Below, one piece after another: positions 25,516-33,531 of a DNA stretch of 64,000 nt. The stretch comes from JADJPF01 sp964492845. GTDB lineage: Bacteria > Acidobacteriota > Blastocatellia > Chloracidobacteriales > JADJPF01. Numbering within the stretch: position 1 is the stretch's first letter; each line of letters opens with the position of its first letter. The stretch lies in assembly GCA_964492845.1 (NCBI GenBank), contig CAZBMZ010000012.1, positions 62,001 to 126,000 on the forward strand, written 5' to 3'. The position numbers and the translations under genes are program-made. The notes under the pieces were generated by a model, which saw only the letters and a list, made by a program, of their open reading frames with translations, had not been told where the DNA came from and ran no database searches.

Positions 25516-26591
25516 CTAATGTCTTACGTCAACATGCAGAACAACAATTTGCTGAAGAATTAACTGCCCTAGCAAAAGCTGATAAACGCCCACGTCCGCC
25601 TAATTGGAAACTCTCTCCCTGGGCCGTAACCACTTATCTTTTAGGTGGCAAATTAGAAAACGGTTTTGAAATTTCTCCTAAATATATTGGAAGTCGTCGC
25701 CTAATGGAAATTGCTGTAGCAACTTTAGCTACTGACCGAGCATTGCTATTAATTGGTGTTCCGGGAACAGCAAAATCTTGGGTTTCTGAGCATATTTCTG
25801 CTGCTGTGTCGGGTGATTCTACACTACTAATTCAAGGCACGGCTGGCACAAGCGAAGAATCTATTCGCTATGGTTGGAATTATGCCAAGCTCCTTTCTGA
25901 AGGCCCTTCACGCGCTGCATTAGTCGAAAGCCCGCTAGTTAGAGCAATGGAGCAAGGAAGAATCGCACGAATTGAAGAATTAACCCGGATTCCAGCCGAT
26001 GTTCAAGACACTTTAATAACCGTTTTGTCAGAAAAAACTTTGCCAATTCCAGAGCTTAACGAAGAAGTACAAGCTAATAAAGGCTTTAATGTTATTGCAA
26101 CGGCAAATAATCGGGATCGTGGAGTTAATGAGCTTTCTAGCGCGTTAAAACGTCGCTTTAATACAGTTGTTTTACCTGTTCCAGAAACAATTGAAGAAGA
26201 AGCTGAAATTGTCCAACGTCGGGTTGAAAGTATTGGACGAACTTTAGAACTTCCTGCCGAGGCTCCTGCGCTGTCAGAAATCCGTAGAATAGTTACAGTT
26301 TTTCGAGAACTGCGCGACGGCAAAACCATTGATGGTAAAACCAAGCTTAAAACTCCTAGTGGAACAATGAGTACAGCAGAAGCAATTTCTGTTGTTAACG
26401 GTGGGCTATCTCTAGCGGCTCATTTTGGCGATGGACAAATGCAGTCAAACGATGTTGCAGCAGGGCTTCTTGGCGCAGTTGTAAAGGATCCTGTTCAAGA
26501 CCAAGTTGTTTGGTTGGAATATTTAGAAACAGTTGTAAAAGAGCGTGACGGATGGACAGACCTTTATAGGGCCTGCCGTGACATTTCCTAA
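25512..26591 (+). CDS. MoxR-type AAA+ ATPase
   Basis: A 359-residue AAA+ chaperone-like ATPase. Walker A is GVPGTAKS near 82-90. The Walker B position reads GRIARIEELTRIP, with Glu-Glu in place of the usual Asp-Glu. Sensor 1 is VIATANNRDRG, and an arginine-finger region sits at ALKRRFNTV. MoxR ATPases act with VWA-domain proteins to remodel or insert metals into target proteins, as the RavA-ViaA and MoxR-CoxE pairs do. Its VWA partner lies two genes downstream. It is tightly coupled to the DUF5691 gene, and the DUF5682 gene follows after 23 bases. Confidence 0.9.
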   Translation: MTNVLRQHAEQQFAEELTALAKADKRPRPPNWKLSPWAVTTYLLGGKLENGFEISPKYIGSRRLMEIAVATLATDRALLLIGVPGTAKSWVSEHISAAVSGDSTLLIQGTAGTSEESIRYGWNYAKLLSEGPSRAALVESPLVRAMEQGRIARIEELTRIPADVQDTLITVLSEKTLPIPELNEEVQANKGFNVIATANNRDRGVNELSSALKRRFNTVVLPVPETIEEEAEIVQRRVESIGRTLELPAEAPALSEIRRIVTVFRELRDGKTIDGKTKLKTPSGTMSTAEAISVVNGGLSLAAHFGDGQMQSNDVAAGLLGAVVKDPVQDQVVWLEYLETVVKERDGWTDLYRACRDIS

Positions 26592-26614
26592 ATTTTGATT
26601 AGGGGATTTTTCCA

Positions 26615-28951
26615 ATGAGTTTGCATATTTTTGGCATTCGTCATCATGGCCCAGGGTCAGCACGTAGTTTGTTAAACTCCTTAAACGCCTTGCAGCCAGA
26701 CATAATTTTAGTTGAAGGCCCTCCAGATGCCGAAGAAGTCCTACATTTAGCAGCACATAAAGACATGAAGCCTCCAGCAGCTATCTTGATTTATGTGCCA
26801 GAAGAACTTAGCAAAGCCGTCTATTACCCTTTTGCAGTATTTTCCCCTGAATGGCAAGCTATAAATTATGGGCTAGAAAACACTATTCCTGTGCGCTTTA
26901 TGGATTTACCTCAAACACATCGTTTAGCTGTCGCACCTGTAGAGCAGCTTTTAGCTACTTTATCCACAATGCGACACGATCCGCTAGGCTGGTTGGCTCA
27001 AGCCGCAGGCTATTCAGATGGTGAACGATGGTGGGAACATATGGTTGAGCATCGCCGCGATAGCAGCAACGATATTTTTGAGGCAGTGCTAGAGGCTATG
27101 ACTGAAATGCGCAACTCCAAATGGATAGAGGAGACTGCAACTTGTCCCATAGAAATAAAAGAAGCCGACAATAACAAACCTGCTAAAAGTGAAAAACCTG
27201 CTGAAGAAGTTTCTACTACCCCAGCTTTAGTAATGGGTGAAGAACATCGGGAAGCTTATATGCGTCAAACCATCCGCACAGCACAAAAAGAAGGCTTTAA
27301 GAAAATTGCTGTTGTTTGTGGTGCTTGGCATGCTCCAGCACTAAAAGACTTAGAAAACCCTAAAATAGCTAAAAATGCTAAAGAAGATGCCGCACTCCTA
27401 AAAGGTTTGCCTAAAGTAAAAGTACAGGCTACTTGGATACCTTGGACACATGGAAGGCTTTCTTATCATTCAGGTTATGGAGCAGGGATTGAATCGCCTG
27501 GTTGGTATCATCATTTGTGGATGTCTGACAAGTTTTCTCCTACTCAAGTAACTATTCGCTGGCTAACAAAAGTTGCTCACCTGTTAAGAAAAGAAGATTT
27601 AGATGTTTCTGCTGCACATGTTATTGAAGCCGTCCGTTTAGCTGAAGCCCTTTCAGCAATGAGAGATCGACCTTTGCCTAGTCTTTTGGAGATTGGCGAA
27701 GCAATCCAAGCTATATTTTGTTTTGGGAGTGATTTACCTCTTAATTTAATTCAAAAACAATTAATCATTGGCGAACAACTTGGAGAAATTCCAGCAGAAA
27801 CTCCAATGGTGCCTATCCAACAAGACTTGCTAAAAGAACAAAAACGTCTGCGTTTAGCTATGCAAGCTTCCAGTAAAGACTTAGACCTAGACCTACGCAA
27901 AGAAACAGATCTAGCCCGTAGTCATTTATTGCATCGTTTATCACTGCTAAATATTGGTTGGGGACAAATACAAAATAATAAATACAACAAAAAAGGGACA
28001 TTCCACGAACTTTGGAAGCTAGAATGGCAACCTGAATTTACAGTTAAATTAATTGAAGCAGGTGTTTGGGGAAATACTGTTAGCAATGCTGCTAATGCTT
28101 ATGTTTGTGACCAAGCTAGCAAAGCTAATGATTTAGCAGAACTTACTAAATTAGTAGATCATACACTTCTAGCCGACCTACCTTTAGCAGTTGAACAAGT
28201 GCTTAAAAATCTCCAAGACAAAGCATCCCTAACTAGTGATGTTACTCATTTAATGGGAGCATTGCCAGCACTTGCTCAAGTAATGCGTTATGGAAATGTT
28301 CGCAAAACCGACTCCGACAGCGTTTCCCACATAGTTGATGGACTAATTAGCCGAATTTGCATCGGGCTACCTAATGCTTGCTCATCTCTTAACGACGATG
28401 CAGCAACAACAATGTTTGAACATATAGTTAAAGTTAATCAAACCATTATTTTATTGCAAAATCAGGAACATAATAGCATTTGGTATGGTGTGCTAAAACA
28501 ATTAGCTAACAAAAGCTCTTTACATGGTTTATTAGCTGGGCGATGTTGTCGCCTGCTCTATGAAGCTAGAGAAATAGACGCTGACCAAACAGCCCAATAT
28601 ATGAATTTAGCTCTTTCTAAAGCAAGTGACCCTGTACAAGCTGCCGCTTGGGTGGAAGGATTCTTAAAAGACAGTGGTTTACTCTTAATTCATGACTTAA
28701 AACTTTGGGCAGTGCTAAACGATTGGGTTTGCTCACTAAATGCAGATACTTTTACCCAACTTTTACCCTTGCTAAGACGCACTTTTTCCACTTTCCACAA
28801 AGCAGAACGTCGGCAAATAGGAGAATTAGCTAAAAAAGGAAATTCTCCCCAACAAGTTAAGCTAAAAATAGAGTCTCCAACGGATTTTGACCAAGCTAGA
28901 GCAGAAAGCGTTTTACCTCTAATTGCTAAATTATTAGGTTTGCAACAATAA
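26615..28951 (+). CDS. DUF5682 protein, N-terminal part resembling TraB/TIKI-like fold
   Basis: A 778-residue protein, the largest of the operon. Its N-terminal ~270 residues have HIFGIRHHGPGSARSL, then PDIILVEGPPDAEE, and later AVVCGAWHAPAL. The spaced GxxHH, E and GxxH motifs resemble the TraB/PrgY-TIKI/ChaN superfamily of putative metallohydrolases. A Lys/Glu/Pro-rich insert sits near 180-200. The remaining 500 residues are helical with no recognisable motif. The DUF5682 name is from memory of the family's typical company, and the fold link is my inference from motif order. The VWA gene follows after 13 bases. Confidence 0.65.
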   Translation: MSLHIFGIRHHGPGSARSLLNSLNALQPDIILVEGPPDAEEVLHLAAHKDMKPPAAILIYVPEELSKAVYYPFAVFSPEWQAINYGLENTIPVRFMDLPQTHRLAVAPVEQLLATLSTMRHDPLGWLAQAAGYSDGERWWEHMVEHRRDSSNDIFEAVLEAMTEMRNSKWIEETATCPIEIKEADNNKPAKSEKPAEEVSTTPALVMGEEHREAYMRQTIRTAQKEGFKKIAVVCGAWHAPALKDLENPKIAKNAKEDAALLKGLPKVKVQATWIPWTHGRLSYHSGYGAGIESPGWYHHLWMSDKFSPTQVTIRWLTKVAHLLRKEDLDVSAAHVIEAVRLAEALSAMRDRPLPSLLEIGEAIQAIFCFGSDLPLNLIQKQLIIGEQLGEIPAETPMVPIQQDLLKEQKRLRLAMQASSKDLDLDLRKETDLARSHLLHRLSLLNIGWGQIQNNKYNKKGTFHELWKLEWQPEFTVKLIEAGVWGNTVSNAANAYVCDQASKANDLAELTKLVDHTLLADLPLAVEQVLKNLQDKASLTSDVTHLMGALPALAQVMRYGNVRKTDSDSVSHIVDGLISRICIGLPNACSSLNDDAATTMFEHIVKVNQTIILLQNQEHNSIWYGVLKQLANKSSLHGLLAGRCCRLLYEAREIDADQTAQYMNLALSKASDPVQAAAWVEGFLKDSGLLLIHDLKLWAVLNDWVCSLNADTFTQLLPLLRRTFSTFHKAERRQIGELAKKGNSPQQVKLKIESPTDFDQARAESVLPLIAKLLGLQQ

Positions 28952-28964
28952 ATAAAAGGATCTT

Positions 28965-30116
28965 ATGCAACAAACTGACGAAAAACTAAGACGCTGGCGG
29001 TTAATTTTAGGTGGCAATGAAGCAGATGGAACAGGTTGTCATTTAGGAGCAGATGATCTAGGTATGGACAAAGCTTTAGACGCGCTCTATGACTCAGAGC
29101 GTCAAGGCAGTTTAGGCTCTTCTTCTCCAAAAGTTGCTCGTTGGCTAGGTGATATCCGCCAGTATTTCCCCTCTAGCGTGGTTAAAGTAATGCAAAAAGA
29201 CGCGCTAGAAAGACTAAATTTAACACAATTATTGCTGGAGCCTGAGCTATTAGAAGGTGTTGAACCTGATGTTGATTTAGTAGCTAACTTGCTTGCATTA
29301 AAAAATGTTATGCCAGGCAAAACTAAAGAAACTGCTCGTTTAGTTGTGCGTCGTGTAGTCGAAGAATTAGAGCGCAAACTAGCGAATAATATGCGTCAAG
29401 CTGTGATGGGAAGCCTTAACCGTGCAAGTCGTAATCGTCGCCCACGTCATAGCGAAATCGATTGGAATCGCACTATCCGAAGTAACCTAAAAAATTATCA
29501 AAAAGAGTACAAAACCATCATTCCAGAAACTCGTATTGGCTATAGCCGTAAGCGTAGCTCCTTACGTGATATTATCCTTTGTGTTGATCAAAGCGGTTCA
29601 ATGGGAACTTCAGTTGTTTATTCTGGAATTTTTGGAGCAGTTTTAGCCTCGCTCCCTGCTGTACAAACTAAAATGATAGTGTTTGATACAGCAGTAGTTG
29701 ACCTATCTGATAATTTACAAGATCCTGTAGACATTTTATTTGGTGTGCAATTAGGCGGAGGAACAGACATCAACAAGGCTTTAGGCTACTGCCAAACTCT
29801 AATCCGCAGACCTGAAGAAACTATTTTGATTCTAATTAGCGATCTTTATGAGGGAGGAAACCAACAAGAAATGCTTAAACGTGTTGCAAATATTGTTGGT
29901 GCAGGAACACAATTTGTTGCATTGCTAGCATTAAATGATCAAGGCGCACCTTATTATGATCATAAAACGGCTGAAATTATGGCTGGTTTTGGTGTACCAT
30001 CTTTTGCTTGTACTCCAGACTTATTTCCTGATTTAATGGCAGCAGTAATTAACCGTCAAGACATCAACCAATGGGCAGCAGCAAACGAAATTGTTACATC
30101 CAGAGCAAATAAGTAA
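28965..30116 (+). CDS. VWA (CoxE-like) domain protein, partner of MoxR
   Basis: A 383-residue protein. The N-terminal helical half includes a basic segment near 140-170 (NRASRNRRPRHSEIDWNRTI). The VWA domain starts near 203. Its metal-ion-dependent adhesion site is complete: DQSGSMG near 209, the threonine in GGGTDI near 265, and the aspartate in SDLYEGG near 290. Such proteins pair with MoxR ATPases, bind Mg2+ and dock on clients. The DUF971 gene starts 27 bases after the stop and may be part of the transcript. Confidence 0.87.
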   Translation: MQQTDEKLRRWRLILGGNEADGTGCHLGADDLGMDKALDALYDSERQGSLGSSSPKVARWLGDIRQYFPSSVVKVMQKDALERLNLTQLLLEPELLEGVEPDVDLVANLLALKNVMPGKTKETARLVVRRVVEELERKLANNMRQAVMGSLNRASRNRRPRHSEIDWNRTIRSNLKNYQKEYKTIIPETRIGYSRKRSSLRDIILCVDQSGSMGTSVVYSGIFGAVLASLPAVQTKMIVFDTAVVDLSDNLQDPVDILFGVQLGGGTDINKALGYCQTLIRRPEETILILISDLYEGGNQQEMLKRVANIVGAGTQFVALLALNDQGAPYYDHKTAEIMAGFGVPSFACTPDLFPDLMAAVINRQDINQWAAANEIVTSRANK

Positions 30117-30143
30117 CTTTAACAGCTAATATTTAGGAAAAAT

Positions 30144-30455
30144 ATGTCTATACCAACAGAAATTAAAAAATCTTCTCCTACGGAGCTAACTATTTATTGG
30201 GACGATGATCACACTAGTGTGTTTCCTATCAAATACTTACGTTTTGAATGCACTTGTGCTGGTTGTATTGATGAAGTAACTGGAAAACGTATTATCCGAG
30301 AAGAAACAATTCCCTTAAATATTTCCATTAGTAATGCAAAACACGTTGGTAAATATGGCGTGCAGTTTTACTTTAGCGACAATCACAGCACCGGTATTTA
30401 TACTTGGAAGCATTTGCGGCTGTTATGTCCATGTCCAGAGTGTAGTAAGAGTTAG
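30144..30455 (+). CDS. DUF971 domain protein (GBBH-like N-terminal)
   Basis: A 103-residue protein with the DUF971 pattern: an acidic WDDDHTSVFPIKYLR start, a CTCAGC cluster and a CPCPEC pair near the end, which could bind a metal. DUF971 occurs alone or as the N-terminal domain of gamma-butyrobetaine hydroxylases, and stand-alone versions have been linked to Fe-S cluster carriers such as ApbC/Mrp. It follows the VWA gene by 27 bases, so it may be carried by the same transcript. Confidence 0.8.
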   Translation: MSIPTEIKKSSPTELTIYWDDDHTSVFPIKYLRFECTCAGCIDEVTGKRIIREETIPLNISISNAKHVGKYGVQFYFSDNHSTGIYTWKHLRLLCPCPECSKS

Positions 30456-30605
30456 ATTTAAAACTAGATCTTTTTGGAACTTACAAAGCTTTATTGCGTG
30501 CAAAGTCAAAGAACAAATTAGTTGCAGTTGCTAGGATAAATAATTATTATCAAGTAACTATAACTTTATATTAATCAAATAAAACCGTTGCAATAATTAA
30601 AAATT

Positions 30606-31826
30606 ATGAGTGTATCAAGAAAAAATCAACCCACTGCGGAGCCAGATGTTCAAAAAAAGCTTAAAGCTTTGGGCATTCTTTGCGGTGCAGTAGTTTTAAT
30701 TTTAGCTTATCAATATTTTATAGCGTCTGCGCCTCCGCCAATTACAGAAAAAGCAAATCCAACGGCACAAACTAATAAACCTAACAACCGTGTTCGCTGG
30801 GATCAAGTCTTAACAGAACAAAATTCTAAAGATAAAAATGCTAATGCTGCTGGTTATGTTCCTGTTTCATTAGATGTTGATGCTCTAGCAAATAAACTTA
30901 ATTCTGGTTCAGAAGTAGGACGTAATCTTTTTGATTATCCACCACCACCACCACCAGAACCTGTAAAACCACCACCGCCACCAACAATAGTATTAAATTC
31001 CGTTAGCCCAACATCTGTTTATGCTCGAACTAAGCCTTTTGAAGTTGTGGTACGTGGTAGTAATTTTTCACTAAATATGCGCTTGTACCTAAACGGAAAC
31101 CCAAACTTTGCTCAAACAATTTTGGTTAGCGATTCAGAAATAAAAGCCCTAGTTCCACAAAATTATTTTGAAAGACCTGGACGGTTACGTTTTGAACTAA
31201 AAGTTCCTGGCCAAGAAGTATCATTTTTCTCTAGGCCATTAGAAATTAGTGTACTTGAGCCAGAAGATCCTAACCGATTATTTAAGATTATAGGTCATTT
31301 TACAGATCCAAAAGGCAACCCTGCTACAGTCTTGGCAAAAAATGGCGGTAATCAAAATAATCCTGAAACTACTATAGCTAAAGTTGATGATACTATTTTT
31401 AATAAATGGAAGGTAATTTCTATTAATAAAGGAACTATGGAACTAGAGGATGTTGTACAAGCTAAAGGTGTACGATGGCCTGTAAAAATGAAAGAAGAAG
31501 CTACAACAGGGGTTAACGTTTCTTACTCAAATAGTAATGCTTATCAAAATAATGCTTATCAACAGGCTCAATATGATGAGCTTAATAGTGTAAATAATCC
31601 TAGTGTAGTTAACTTAAATGAAGCAAATAATAATGCTAGTGTTGATCCAAATGGAAACCAAGTATTAGGAGAGACAGCAGAAGATCAAGAGCGTAACAAA
31701 AAAATCAATGCTGAGAATATAAAAACAATGAATGAAATGTTTAAACAACAGCGAGAAGCTTTAATACAACAACGCAAAGAGTTAATGCAGAATTTGCCCA
31801 AAAATCCTCGAAATCCAAATAAATAA
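30606..31826 (+). CDS. Membrane-anchored IPT/TIG-domain protein with proline-rich linker
   Basis: A 406-residue protein. The N-terminal cytoplasmic part is short, with a transmembrane helix at about 23-42 (LGILCGAVVLILAYQYFIA). A proline-rich linker at 115-135 follows (YPPPPPPEPVKPPPPP). An IPT/TIG immunoglobulin-like domain lies at about 137-215 (LNSVSPTSVYARTKPFEVVVRG). The C-terminal third is Asn/Gln-rich and then charged helical. The organisation suits a periplasm-spanning scaffold like the small pilus or secretion proteins, but no specific assignment can be made. A terminator hairpin follows at 31867. Confidence 0.6.
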   Translation: MSVSRKNQPTAEPDVQKKLKALGILCGAVVLILAYQYFIASAPPPITEKANPTAQTNKPNNRVRWDQVLTEQNSKDKNANAAGYVPVSLDVDALANKLNSGSEVGRNLFDYPPPPPPEPVKPPPPPTIVLNSVSPTSVYARTKPFEVVVRGSNFSLNMRLYLNGNPNFAQTILVSDSEIKALVPQNYFERPGRLRFELKVPGQEVSFFSRPLEISVLEPEDPNRLFKIIGHFTDPKGNPATVLAKNGGNQNNPETTIAKVDDTIFNKWKVISINKGTMELEDVVQAKGVRWPVKMKEEATTGVNVSYSNSNAYQNNAYQQAQYDELNSVNNPSVVNLNEANNNASVDPNGNQVLGETAEDQERNKKINAENIKTMNEMFKQQREALIQQRKELMQNLPKNPRNPNK

Positions 31827-31866
31827 TTATTTTCCTGATAGAGTTAAAACCTGTATTTAGTAAAAC

Positions 31867-31885
31867 AGCCACAAAGTTTGTGGCT
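31867..31885. terminator. Bidirectional hairpin terminator between convergent genes
   Basis: AGCCACA (31867-31873) and TGTGGCT (31879-31885), with a further A/T pair inside, form a compact hairpin. It is followed by ATTTTTATTT on the plus strand and by GTTTTAC on the minus strand. It lies 5 bases from the stop of the minus-strand exonuclease gene. Confidence 0.75.
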
Positions 31886-31889
31886 ATTT

Positions 31890-32450
31890 TTATTTATGCT
31901 TAATATTTTCTGCCAGCATATTGCAAAACAAAGCACCTTGTTCAATAGCATCATCTAGGGCTTGATGAGTATGAGGAAGTCTATCAAACCAAGTTTTTGG
32001 CATATTACGTTTAGTAGAGTCCCGATAATTTTTCTTTAACATTGCCATAGCATAAGTTTTTATATCTAATGCAGAATGGGAAAAAGGGCTTTCTCCAGTA
32101 AATCTAATCAAATACCAATAAACAAACATAAAATCAAAAGCAACAGGATAGGAAACAAAAACAGGCTTACCAGGTAAGCTCTTTAACCAGACAAGATAGT
32201 TTTTCATTGCTATTTCAGCTTTTTGCAAATCTTTACGGCAAGCTTCCCAAGCTTCTTTTTGTGTTTGCCACCAAGCTATAGTGTTAGCATCAGCAACCGC
32301 GTTAGGTAATGTTTCTAGATTAGCTGTAAAAGTTGAAATCAAAGTTTTATTTGCTAAATAAGCAGCCGAACCAAAACTAAGCATTGAATTAATGCCAGGA
32401 ATTGGCCCATCGGTTTCTACATCTGTACTTACGTATATTTCTTGTGCCAT
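31890..32450 (-). CDS. DEDDh 3'-5' exonuclease (RNase T/DnaQ-like)
   Basis: A 186-residue nuclease of the DnaQ fold. The first acidic motif is STDVETDGP, the second is in VAFDFMFVYW, and the third is HTHQALDDAIEQG, with the H-x4-D pattern. All four acidic metal ligands and the general-base histidine are present. It is a compact stand-alone exonuclease without a polymerase or other domain. The substrate (RNA or DNA) is not evident. The gene lies at the end of a minus-strand run next to the broken Rpn-like gene, 17 bases beyond its frame end. Confidence 0.8.
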   Translation of the reverse strand: MAQEIYVSTDVETDGPIPGINSMLSFGSAAYLANKTLISTFTANLETLPNAVADANTIAWWQTQKEAWEACRKDLQKAEIAMKNYLVWLKSLPGKPVFVSYPVAFDFMFVYWYLIRFTGESPFSHSALDIKTYAMAMLKKNYRDSTKRNMPKTWFDRLPHTHQALDDAIEQGALFCNMLAENIKHK

Positions 32451-32467
32451 AAAATTTTGAGCATTTA

Positions 32468-33526
32468 CTAGGTTTTAAGCATTTGATTATAAAACTCTTC
32501 TAAGGATGTAACTAGAATAGCTTTTCTACGTAGCATTTTTAGTTGATCTATTTCAGTTATTTTACTGATAGCTTGAGAAATATTTTCTGGTACATTGCCA
32601 AATCGTACTTCTAAATTGTCTAAAACAGATTCTCTAGCATCTAGAAGTGTTACTTCTTGATGACCTTCTTGATGACCTTCTTGGCGGCCTCGTTCAAATA
32701 CCTTGTTCAATACCTTGTTCAATGCCTTGGGCTAATCCCTTTTCAAGCCACCGGCGTTCAATGCGACTAATAAAAGGCATAAGATCCTCCTTTTCAAGCT
32801 CTTCTAAATCAAGTTCAAGCTGTTGTTCTAAATAATCAGGCAAAATAATTAACCAATCTATAAAGCGAAATAATTCTAAAATTCTTTCTTTACTATAACC
32901 TTTTTCATACAGCTTCCTAATTAGCTTTCGCTTTAACAAATACCTTTCACTATCATTATTTTTTGTTTCTTGTAATTTAAGCTGCGCTATTACTATTAAT
33001 GAAAATGGGTTTGTATCTTGCTCTAACTCTTCTAACCTGTTTTTATAGTCTAATAGCTTTACTACTTTATATTCACATAATTGTTTAGTACCTAATAAAT
33101 TATACTCAAATTTACTAGGTCGCCAATTTGGATTTTCATCTGTTAGCACTACAAATGTTGCTACCTTTTCTTTATATCTATCAAATATTCTATATTGATA
33201 AATATATATTCTTTCACTAAAATCTTCTTCCCAATTATTTTGTATTTCTATATGAAGCAGTACCCAGCTTTCTTTGCCATTTTTTAACCAAACTTTTACT
33301 AACTTATCTACATATCTTCTTTTACCTATAGCCGTTCTTACTACTTTTTGTAGTTCTTTATCTAAAAATTCATACCCTTTTTCCCAATCTATTTGTTGAT
33401 AAGCTTCTGGAAAGAAATACTCCATAAACTCTTTTAAGAACTTTTCTAGTAATTCCTTCCATACACTATCATTATCATTATCATTATCATAGCTTTCTAC
33501 TTGAGTTATATTTTTTTCTTAGCCAT
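32468..33526 (-). pseudogene. Frameshifted Rpn/PD-(D/E)XK transposase-like nuclease gene
   Basis: The intact central part (33425-32694) has the typical FPEAYQQIDWEKGYEFLDKEL start, VDKLVKVW and HIEIQ motifs of Rpn-family recombination-promoting nucleases. Two single-base shifts break it. A natural N terminus (ATGGCTAAG from 33526) would join the frame if the A7 run read on the minus strand (33517-33511) were A8. At the other end the GIEQGIEQGI repeat hits a stop. If one T were removed at 32699-32696 it would continue into the RGRQEGHQEG tail and the normal C-terminal helical part (LEVRFGNVPENISQAI). The gene is probably decayed. Sequencing errors in homopolymers, or slippage, are alternatives. 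A GATAAT triplet-pair repeat encodes a DNDNDND run near the start. Confidence 0.7.
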
Positions 33527-33531
33527 ATAAG

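Noticed and set aside
32647..32835. Plus-strand frame opposite the Rpn-like gene
   Set aside because: It mirrors the repeated GIEQG/GHQEG region on the other strand and has no ribosome site.
33425..33500. GATAAT repeats as a CRISPR or satellite element
   Set aside because: They are only three to four units and are in frame, encoding DNDNDND at the start of the broken nuclease gene.
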